A stretch of DNA of 6,998 nucleotides from Helicobacter sp. Its GTDB lineage: Bacteria; Campylobacterota; Campylobacteria; Campylobacterales; Helicobacteraceae. Numbering within the stretch: position 1 is the stretch's first letter; every line of letters starts with the position of its first letter. A program made the translations under genes and the position numbers. Location of the stretch: the NCBI GenBank assembly GCA_014799985.1, contig JAAVGZ010000027.1, positions 1-6,998 of the forward strand, given 5' to 3'. Under the pieces are notes generated by a model that saw only the letters and a program-made list of their open reading frames with translations, did not search any database and was not told the origin of the DNA. This document shows, piece by piece, positions 1-4,376 of this stretch.

Positions 1-173
1 ACACGCTCTACATAGATTGTGCCAATGTTATTATTAAACATACGAAAAAAACAAAAGATTCTATGATTTTTGCTCGAGATTCTCTATTTTATGAGAATCG
101 TTCGCCTGATATATTATCCATGTGTTTGCTCTCATGTGCATTGATTGTCATAAACGCTTTATCTTTATATTAA
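1..173 (+). CDS. 3' end of an unrecognised gene entering from the left edge
   Basis: The plus-strand frame read from position 3 is open for 56 codons from the window edge and stops at TAA 171-173. The visible tail begins TLYIDCANVIIKHTKK and ends in a hydrophobic stretch, roughly CLLSCALIVINAL, which could be a C-terminal membrane segment or a buried strand/helix. No start codon or ribosome-binding site can be judged because the gene would begin outside the window. A 7-bp inverted repeat (GATTCTC 78-84, GAGAATC 93-99) lies inside it, so this could instead be repeat-derived non-coding DNA with a chance open frame. I do not recognise the family and assign no function. Confidence 0.4.
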   Translation, partial: TLYIDCANVIIKHTKKTKDSMIFARDSLFYENRSPDILSMCLLSCALIVINALSLY

Positions 174-244
174 GTGTTATTTAAGTAATATCATCATATC
201 ATAGGCATAATGGGGTATTTTTGAAAGGCGGAAATGAGGCTTGA

Positions 245-261
245 GATTCTTATGGAGAATC
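245..261. repeat. Small inverted repeat GATTCT-N5-AGAATC
   Basis: GATTCT at 245-250 and AGAATC at 256-261 pair perfectly around a 5-base loop. The same arm words in opposite order (AGAATC 348-353, GATTCT 359-364) form the centre of the nested element at 299-400. The two hairpins may therefore be parts of one larger degenerate repeat family. Being only 6 bp long it could be chance, although both copies lie within 120 bases. Confidence 0.4.
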
Positions 262-298
262 GAGGTATGACTCTAATCGCACCTTTGATGTTTTTTGT

Positions 299-400
299 GT
301 CATTGCGAGAGGCTTTAGCCTCGTGGCAATCAACTGTGTGCAAAGCTAGAATCATGGGGATTCTCTGCCTGTTGATTGCTTCGCTAACGCTCGCAATGAC
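299..400. repeat. Nested 102-bp palindromic intergenic element
   Basis: The ends are an 11-bp perfect inverted repeat: GTCATTGCGAG at 299-309 and CTCGCAATGAC at 390-400. Inside it, GCAATCAAC (326-334) pairs with GTTGATTGC (371-379), and at the core AGAATC (348-353) pairs with GATTCT (359-364). The left arm also holds its own small hairpin, AGGC-TTTA-GCCT, around 310-321. This cruciform-like architecture is typical of dispersed palindromic elements (REP/MITE-like) in Helicobacter and other bacteria. A partial copy of the right arm occurs at 4271-4300. It encodes nothing credible. Confidence 0.75.
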
Positions 401-440
401 GCAAAATAACATCGGACGTGCAGAATCGAGTGCGCAATGT

Positions 441-464
441 GTGCGACTAAAGTCGCACCTCCAA
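441..464. repeat. Hairpin repeat, copy 1, downstream of the 196-residue gene
   Basis: GTGCGAC (441-447), loop TAAA (448-451) and GTCGCAC (452-458) form a perfect 7-bp stem, followed by CTCCAA. The same unit occurs at 1164-1187, with one base pair changed on both sides of the stem (A446/T453 here, G1169/C1176 there). Each copy lies just after the stop codon of one of the two genes that share the McrB-N-like domain. It may act in transcript ends or be a dispersed repeat. No strong T run follows on either strand. Confidence 0.75.
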
Positions 465-468
465 AATT

Positions 469-491
469 CTTGCCTCGCAATGCAAGGCAAG
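469..491 (-). terminator. Possible weak terminator hairpin after the 196-residue gene
   Basis: CTTGCCT (469-475) and AGGCAAG (485-491) form a 7-bp stem with a 9-base loop. Read on the minus strand, the stem lies 12 bases after the stop codon of the 196-residue gene and is followed by AATTTTGG. The T-rich tail is short, so intrinsic termination would be weak. It could equally be part of the repeat array that continues to 441. Confidence 0.4.
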
Positions 492-503
492 AAGCAAATT
501 GTG

Positions 504-1094
504 CTACATTAGCTCAAAATTGCAAGCATCAATGCCCTTGTAATACTCCACAAATTCCAAAAAATCATTTAAAATTTCATCTTTATGATTCTTAAAATCA
601 TTATAGAATTTCCTACGCTCACCTTCGTCATCTCCAAAGCACCCATCCTTTTTCTTCATTGTCTCAAATGCTTTACATGGAACTTCGTCATCGTCCCAAC
701 AAAAACCAAACTCAAGACATAAAGATTGCGTTTCTTTCATATAACAAAACCATATATAAATACCTTTTCTGGGTGTCGGCTTCTCGCTGTTCACATACTC
801 TTTCCCAAGCACATCTGCCCGCACAAAGGCAATACCTTGCTTTTTGATATTTTCTTTTTGTTTTTTGACATTCTCTTTTTGCTTTGATGCTCTGTATCCA
901 GCAGGGAACCTTTGTCCAAAACTTACATTACACACAATTCCCAACGCTTTTAATGCCTTATCAATTTTGATTTCCGTATTTTTCTTTTGAGAGCCTTTTG
1001 TTGACCCATTCTTCATATTCTTTTTAGCCTGCTCATAAAAATATTCAAGCGCTTCAAAGAGCAATGCTTTGTTGATGTTAGCCAAATTGTACAT
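504..1094 (-). CDS. Stand-alone McrB-N-like (DUF3578-like) domain protein, paralog of the ATPase C-terminus
   Basis: This 196-residue protein is homologous along almost its full length to residues of about 652-820 of the upstream ATPase. Shared blocks include the FYEQA helix near residue 19, VSFG at 57-60, QGIAFVR near 86-92, GIYIWFCY versus GIYLWFCY from 111, the WDDD/VPC block at 133-140, and HKD-ILNDFL near 170-179 with EYYK after it. The order SFG, IAF, GIY, then LEFGF matches the core of the E. coli McrB N-terminal domain, which reads modified cytosine, so a DNA- or nucleotide-recognition role is inferred. It differs from the fused copy by an insertion of about 20 residues (around 63-85) containing two KENxKKQ units. 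The start is ATG at 1094, with AGGAG six bases upstream. It lies 103 bases after the ATPase stop in the same direction, so co-transcription is plausible. It has no ATPase or nuclease motif, so it must act as a binder, a regulator, or with the ATPase. Confidence 0.75.
   Translation of the reverse strand: MYNLANINKALLFEALEYFYEQAKKNMKNGSTKGSQKKNTEIKIDKALKALGIVCNVSFGQRFPAGYRASKQKENVKKQKENIKKQGIAFVRADVLGKEYVNSEKPTPRKGIYIWFCYMKETQSLCLEFGFCWDDDEVPCKAFETMKKKDGCFGDDEGERRKFYNDFKNHKDEILNDFLEFVEYYKGIDACNFELM
840..881 (-). repeat. 21-bp tandem duplication inside the 196-residue gene
   Basis: Units 840-860 and 861-881 match at 18 of 21 positions and encode the heptads KENIKKQ and KENVKKQ (residues of about 73-86). 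This lysine/glutamate-rich, probably helical stretch lies in the insertion that distinguishes the stand-alone copy from the fused copy of the domain. In-frame 21-bp units of this sort can expand or contract by slipped replication without breaking the frame. Confidence 0.8.
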
Positions 1095-1098
1095 ATTT

Positions 1099-1105
1099 CT
1101 CTCCT
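1099..1105 (-). promoter_or_regulatory. Ribosome-binding site of the 196-residue gene
   Basis: On the minus strand AGGAGAG precedes ATG (1094-1092) with 4 bases after the full motif, or 6 after the AGGAG core. It fixes this start codon. The 13 bases TTAATTATAGGAG (minus strand) that include it recur exactly at 4228-4216, where no gene follows. Confidence 0.7.
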
Positions 1106-1113
1106 ATAATTAA

Positions 1114-1128
1114 AGTTAAATTTCCCCA
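1114..1128 (-). repeat. Shared leader block, copy at the 196-residue gene
   Basis: On the minus strand TGGGGAAATTTAACT lies about 20 bases before the start codon. The same block, with one extra T, lies at 3711-3696 before the ATPase gene at a comparable distance. The shared leader suggests that the short gene carries a copy of the ATPase gene's upstream region as well as of its 3' domain. Confidence 0.6.
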
Positions 1129-1163
1129 CACTGGGTAGCTCAAATTTGTCTGCAAGCCCCAAA

Positions 1164-1187
1164 GTGCGGCTAAAGCCGCACCTCCAA
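1164..1187. repeat. Hairpin repeat, copy 2, downstream of the ATPase gene
   Basis: GTGCGGC (1164-1170), TAAA (1171-1174) and GCCGCAC (1175-1181) form a 7-bp stem, followed by CTCCAA. It is identical to the copy at 441-464 except for one compensated base pair. It begins 11 bases past the stop codon of the ATPase and lies between the two genes. It may attenuate transcription into the 196-residue gene, though no T run follows on the minus strand. Confidence 0.75.
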
Positions 1188-1197
1188 GGTTGCCTTG

Positions 1198-3681
1198 CTA
1201 TGCGCCTGTGGTTGGTTGAATCCTAAAATCGCGAGCGTCAAAGCTTTTATAATAGCTCACAAAGTCTAGGAAATCATTCAGAATTGCGTCTTTGTGATTC
1301 TCAAAGTCGGGGTAGGCTTTATGCTTGCCGTCCCATTCAGCTCGATTCAACGTCTTATTATCATTTAGTTTCCTAAATGCTTCACACGGCACATTGTCAT
1401 CGTCCCAAGAATAACCAAACTCCAAATATAGTCGTTTTTCAGGAGCTGCGCTTCTATCATAGCAAAACCACAAATAAATTCCTCTCGTGGGTGATGGTGC
1501 TTCGCCATTCACAAAGTCTTTTCCAAGCGCATCTTCCCGAACAAATGCGATTCCTTGTTGGCGCGCAGTCTTTATTCTTCCAAAACTTACTGCACATTTC
1601 AGTCCTAATACTTCTAGTGCCTCATTTAATCTCTTCTCTATTCCAAACTTACCTTTTGGTGTTCCTTTTTCCGCATTGTCAACAGCTTGCTCGTAGAAAA
1701 ATTTAAGGGCATTCAAAAAGGGTTTTTCGAGAATATCTCTTTTGTCGCTGCAATATAAATGCGCCAAAAGCGCAAAGAAATTCTCTCTTGTTTCTTGGCT
1801 AAGGCATTCATGGTTTGTGGCGTTTTTAAAGAAGCTTGATTGTGTGCCCCCTTTGTTATTTTTGTTAATGCCAAAAGTCTTTTGGTCTTCTTCGACAAAC
1901 AAATCTTCGATTGTAAGCCCATCTTGCCTTCTAAGCTCCGCTTTTAATTCTGGCACTTCATTTAACGCAACAACGCCGATTCGTCCCGAAAATTCATCGG
2001 CAACTTTTCGTGTTTCTTTGCCAACAGAATCATTCTCAACCAACAAAACTGCGGGCGTTACAATCTTTTTCCCAAGCTCAATGAGTGATTGCAGAGCGTC
2101 TTTGCGCTCGCTTTCTTTCCCAAAAAATGGCAAAAACATAAACTCCATATCCCCTCCACCTTTTGCATAAAGCGATGCAAATGTGGTAAGATAGTGATAA
2201 TGCTCAACGCTTTCCACAATCACGATTGCGCTCTTGGGATTCAGCATGTGATAATATTCGATTCCAAACAAACCATTTGTTGTGGGCAAAATATTTGCTC
2301 GGCTTGAAATATTAAGATTGAAATCATTGACAATCTCAAACTCCAAATCATTGTTTTGCTCCTTAAGAATGCGAATCTCATCGAGGCAATTCATATCGAG
2401 CATAAACGGCGAATGCGTGCTCACGATAAAGAGAATACCCATTTCTTGCCCGCGCTTTTTTAGAAACTTGCGCAGCTCTTTTTGTGCCGCAATGCTCAAG
2501 GATTCTTCGACATCGTCAATCAGCACAATATCGCCCTTTTGCAAGCCATTGATTTGTTGGTTAAGGCTAAAGATAAAGTCAAAGAATCTTCTAAAATCTC
2601 TGCCTTGTTCCTTGAGCGACAATAATTGTTTACCTTTATAAATCTTGAGCCTAAATTCTTCAAAATTAAACTTAAATTTGTATTTTTCTTCGTCCTCTTG
2701 CGCACCACACAATACGTTTAGGTCTTTGCTGATTTGTTCGAGTTCCTCCGTAATTCCGCCCTTAAAAAGCTCTGGTTCTTGCTTGTCGGATGTTTTCAAA
2801 AGGTCATCATCACAAAAATGCGTTTTTTTCATCAACACAATGTGCGGAATCTGCAATTGCTCGCGTTTGTTGTCTGCAATTTCTTGAGTTTCGTGACTTG
2901 ATAGAGACACAATAGAATCGCCTTGCATTATCGCATTCCCAACAAAATATTTTTGTTGCAATTCTCGATTCTCATCGAGGCAAATGACGAGGCGATTTTC
3001 TTTAAAAGCCAATGACTTAATGGGTTGCGAATCATCATTAATATAATCCACAAAGTTTTGCTTCGTATCGAGCGCTTTATACCCAACGACAAAAGGGCAA
3101 TGTAGGTGTTTTGAGTGTTCGGTTTTTAGTTTGTCGACTTTTACTAAATAATCCTTGTCGCTCTTGAGCAACTCTATTGTAATCTGCATAAATCTTCCGC
3201 TATCAAAAGAACGTTTGAGAAACAGCTTTGAATTTTTTTGTTCGAGATAGACATCAAGATTATCAAATTCTTTTTGTAGCTCTGTAATGTGTTCGCCATA
3301 ATCAAATGGCTCTCCCGCTCGTATTTTTTTCTGCGCTTCGCCGCTTTTGGTTGCAACCTCTTGGGGATAATGCAGATAATAAGCAGGCTCTTGAAAGCTT
3401 AGCGCAATGCTAGGTAAGCTACCTGATTTGGATATATCATCTTGCGATAAAAGTTTTGTTTTATCAAACTCTTTCGAGCCATTCAAAGACAAATATGAAT
3501 TTCCAAATTTTTCCAAAGCTCTCAACAGATTGCTTTTGCCTGAATTGCTCTTGCCAAGGAGAATCATCAATCCTCCGAACTCTTCGTCTGTTCCAAGTCG
3601 CAAGAATGTTCCTTGTTCTTTATCGTCTTTGCAGACACCAAGATTCCTAAAATTACGAATGAGAAAACCACGGGTTTTCAT
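1198..3681 (-). CDS. OLD-family ATPase with TOPRIM-like nuclease domain and C-terminal McrB-N-like domain
   Basis: 827 residues. OLD proteins couple an ABC/SMC-type ATPase to a TOPRIM nuclease, as in phage P2 Old and Gabija GajA, and often act in phage defence. Visible here are Walker A GKSNSGKS at 43-50, the OLD-type signature region SLKEQGRDFRRFF at 355-367, Walker B IVLIDD at 385-390, and the H-loop STHSPF at 421-426. A TOPRIM-like segment follows: E490 in IVIVES, G521 after FLPFF, E549/D551 in LVENDSVG, and IEDLF at 591-595. Walker B has Asp-Asp where Asp-Glu is usual, and the TOPRIM DxD reads ExD, so catalysis may be altered. Residues of about 652-820 form an extra domain with SFG (699-701), IAF (711-713), GIY (734-736) and LEFGYSW (753-759), resembling McrB-N. 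This makes the protein longer than an ordinary OLD protein. The start is ATG at 3681, with AAGGA six bases upstream. No GajB-like helicase is in view. Confidence 0.85.
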   Translation of the reverse strand: MKTRGFLIRNFRNLGVCKDDKEQGTFLRLGTDEEFGGLMILLGKSNSGKSNLLRALEKFGNSYLSLNGSKEFDKTKLLSQDDISKSGSLPSIALSFQEPAYYLHYPQEVATKSGEAQKKIRAGEPFDYGEHITELQKEFDNLDVYLEQKNSKLFLKRSFDSGRFMQITIELLKSDKDYLVKVDKLKTEHSKHLHCPFVVGYKALDTKQNFVDYINDDSQPIKSLAFKENRLVICLDENRELQQKYFVGNAIMQGDSIVSLSSHETQEIADNKREQLQIPHIVLMKKTHFCDDDLLKTSDKQEPELFKGGITEELEQISKDLNVLCGAQEDEEKYKFKFNFEEFRLKIYKGKQLLSLKEQGRDFRRFFDFIFSLNQQINGLQKGDIVLIDDVEESLSIAAQKELRKFLKKRGQEMGILFIVSTHSPFMLDMNCLDEIRILKEQNNDLEFEIVNDFNLNISSRANILPTTNGLFGIEYYHMLNPKSAIVIVESVEHYHYLTTFASLYAKGGGDMEFMFLPFFGKESERKDALQSLIELGKKIVTPAVLLVENDSVGKETRKVADEFSGRIGVVALNEVPELKAELRRQDGLTIEDLFVEEDQKTFGINKNNKGGTQSSFFKNATNHECLSQETRENFFALLAHLYCSDKRDILEKPFLNALKFFYEQAVDNAEKGTPKGKFGIEKRLNEALEVLGLKCAVSFGRIKTARQQGIAFVREDALGKDFVNGEAPSPTRGIYLWFCYDRSAAPEKRLYLEFGYSWDDDNVPCEAFRKLNDNKTLNRAEWDGKHKAYPDFENHKDAILNDFLDFVSYYKSFDARDFRIQPTTGA

Positions 3682-3687
3682 TTATTT

Positions 3688-3692
3688 TCCTT
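3688..3692 (-). promoter_or_regulatory. Ribosome-binding site of the OLD-family ATPase
   Basis: AAGGA on the minus strand lies 6 bases before ATG 3681-3679. It supports this start, which also gives an N-terminus (MKTRGFLIRNFRNLG) of the form expected for the first strand of an OLD/SMC-type ATPase. TATAAA overlaps it at 3696-3691, but this is too close to the start codon to be a convincing -10 box. Confidence 0.65.
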
Positions 3693-3695
3693 TAT

Positions 3696-3711
3696 AGTTA
3701 AAATTTCCCCA
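3696..3711 (-). repeat. Shared leader block, copy at the ATPase gene
   Basis: TGGGGAAATTTTAACT on the minus strand, 14 bases before the start codon. It matches the block at 1128-1114 before the 196-residue gene except for one extra T. Sequences upstream of the block do not match, so the similarity is confined to the leader. Confidence 0.6.
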
Positions 3712-3753
3712 AAGGGAGAACTTATTGCGAGTTAGACGTGCGTTTGTTTTGTT

Positions 3754-3781
3754 GCTACCAGTCGACAAGTCGACCGGTAGC
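3754..3781. repeat. Strong interrupted hairpin between the small membrane gene and the ATPase gene
   Basis: GCTACC (3754-3759) pairs with GGTAGC (3776-3781), and GTCGAC (3761-3766) pairs with GTCGAC (3769-3774). One A/C mismatch separates the two stems and the spacer is only AA. It begins 8 bases after the stop codon of the 88-residue frame when read on the minus strand. No T run follows on that strand, so it is not a classic terminator. It may be another dispersed palindrome or a partial barrier isolating the ATPase transcript. Confidence 0.7.
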
Positions 3782-3788
3782 TGAACAC

Positions 3789-4055
3789 TTAGAATTTTTG
3801 GGCTAATGTACAGCTTGATTCGCAGCGTTCATGATGGGTTTGCGTAGCCAAGAAAACTCGTGGTTTGGTTTCTGTAACCTCTTTTGGTAACACAGTTACT
3901 ATCCATAGCAGCGCTACCGTGAGTAACAAGACCTTGAGTAACATTCTAGCTATGGCACGTATTTGCTCCGAAAACAAAAACGAGAGAGACAAAAATAACA
4001 AATCTTGGTTTTCTGTCAACGCCGCCCAAACTAGTATGACCAATAAGGCACTCAT
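3789..4055 (-). CDS. Putative small membrane protein (88 residues)
   Basis: The frame starts at ATG 4055 with AGGAG (AGGAGTCACG-ATG) at good spacing and stops at TAA 3791-3789. The N-terminal third is hydrophobic (MSALLVILVWAALTE, then LLFLSLSFLFS at 19-29). A second clear membrane segment lies at residues of about 38-56, followed by a polar C-terminal tail with two cysteines (78, 82). On the minus strand TATAGT at 4093-4088 is placed to serve as a -10 box. I do not recognise a family. It lies 107 bases before the OLD-family ATPase gene in the same direction, but a strong hairpin separates them. A 119-codon plus-strand frame (3865-4224) overlaps it; I prefer the minus-strand reading because of its binding site and membrane pattern. 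It could be a chance frame in decayed DNA. Confidence 0.4.
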   Translation of the reverse strand: MSALLVILVWAALTENQDLLFLSLSFLFSEQIRAIARMLLKVLLLTVALLWIVTVLPKEVTETKPRVFLATQTHHERCESSCTLAQKF

Positions 4056-4166
4056 CGTGACTCCTTGTGGTGTTAGGATATACCCATACTATACCTATGC
4101 CACAGCACAGGCTAGCTTGTACAGCGAGTATAAATTTAGAAAACCTTATATCCGCTGCTGCGTTGA

Positions 4167-4179
4167 CAAGCAACGCTTG
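4167..4179. repeat. Small inverted repeat CAAGC-AAC-GCTTG
   Basis: CAAGC (4167-4171) and GCTTG (4175-4179) pair around AAC. It resembles the other intergenic hairpins of the window in having a GC-rich stem and a short loop, but only one copy is visible. Confidence 0.35.
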
Positions 4180-4215
4180 CCCTCCACCCAAGTTAAATCA
4201 AGCTATTTGCAAGAC

Positions 4216-4228
4216 CTCCTATAATTAA
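4216..4228 (-). promoter_or_regulatory. Orphan copy of a ribosome-binding-site block
   Basis: On the minus strand TTAATTATAGGAG matches exactly the 13 bases before the 196-residue gene (1113-1101) and continues as GTCTTG. No open frame of useful length starts after it: TTG 5 bases on reaches TGA within five codons. It may be a leftover leader from a lost gene copy. Confidence 0.35.
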
Positions 4229-4270
4229 TTCCATAAAGCTGAAACAAAATATTTTTTGGTTTCCCTACTC

Positions 4271-4300
4271 GTTGCTTGCTTCGCTTTGCTCGCAATGACA
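4271..4300. repeat. Partial copy of the palindromic element at 299-400
   Basis: GTTGCTTGCTTCGCT and then CTCGCAATGAC (4289-4299) match the right arm at 371-400, with a few differences and a 2-base gap. The left arm and centre are missing. It abuts the C tract, so the truncation point and the tract may share an origin. Confidence 0.65.
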
Positions 4301-4303
4301 CAA

Positions 4304-4314
4304 CCCCCCCCCCC
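4304..4314. repeat. Homopolymer of 11 C
   Basis: Eleven consecutive C residues followed by GAGGGAGGGGG. Such tracts change length by slippage in Helicobacter and Campylobacter and act as switches when inside genes or promoters. Here the tract lies outside any gene I accept, 63 bases past the stop of the S-layer-like gene, so any effect would be on transcript ends or readthrough. Confidence 0.8.
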
Positions 4315-4321
4315 GAGGGAG

Positions 4322-4334
4322 GGGGCGCTGCCCC
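4322..4334 (-). terminator. GC-rich hairpin after the S-layer-like gene, possible terminator
   Basis: GGGGC (4322-4326), GCT, GCCCC (4330-4334) gives a 5-bp all-GC stem 43 bases after the stop codon on the minus strand. There is no T run. An alternative pairing of the neighbouring G-rich run (4317-4325) with the C tract (4304-4314) would exclude it, so the structure could depend on tract length. Confidence 0.3.
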
Positions 4335-4376
4335 GCACAGACTCATAGAATCCATGCAAAAGCAAAAGTCAATACC

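Larger units (their letters stand above)
174..503. other. Gene-free, repeat-dense intergenic stretch
   Basis: This stretch separates the left-edge plus-strand frame from the minus-strand gene ending at 504, so it lies between two convergent stop codons. Short open frames exist on both strands (234-512 plus, 194-490 minus), but both simply translate the palindromic repeats and give peptides such as SRNDTKN that recur wherever this repeat type occurs. No RNA gene is apparent. What it holds is a chain of inverted repeats: 245-261, the nested element 299-400, the hairpin 441-464 and the hairpin 469-491. Confidence 0.6.
4056..4376. other. Gene-poor gap with repeats and a poly-C tract
   Basis: No frame here has a convincing start and length. 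An 81-codon minus frame (4191-3946) begins with TTG, lacks a suitable binding site and overlaps the 88-residue frame. The gap contains a small hairpin (4167-4179), an orphan ribosome-binding-like block (4216-4228), a partial palindromic repeat (4271-4300), the C tract (4304-4314) and a GC-rich hairpin (4322-4334). It may be the remains of a deleted gene or of repeated insertions. Confidence 0.5.

Noticed and set aside
299..491. Possible CRISPR array or tRNA in the repeat-rich stretch
   Set aside because: The repeats are inverted arms of single elements, not evenly spaced direct repeats with spacers. No cloverleaf or CCA end can be drawn.
194..512. Two overlapping open frames, 98 codons on minus and 92 on plus
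   Set aside because: Both are translations of the palindromic elements at 299-400 and 441-491. The peptides (SRNDTKN, CHEAKAS) are typical spurious products of such repeats.
1198..3681. Calling the ATPase GajA of a Gabija system
   Set aside because: The OLD architecture fits, but no UvrD-like GajB helicase is adjacent and the extra C-terminal domain is not part of GajA as I know it. A Gabija label would be unsupported.
1377..3697. Many plus-strand frames of 60-142 codons opposite the ATPase gene
   Set aside because: The minus-strand protein has clear ATPase and TOPRIM motifs throughout, so these are shadows.
3946..4191. Minus-strand frame of 81 codons beginning with TTG
   Set aside because: It has no binding site at a suitable distance before the TTG, its start lies near a hairpin repeat, and it is out of frame with and overlaps the 88-residue gene.
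3865..4224. Plus-strand frame of 119 codons
   Set aside because: It has no convincing ribosome-binding site and overlaps antisense to the better supported 88-residue frame. The product has no recognisable pattern. I keep it only as an alternative.
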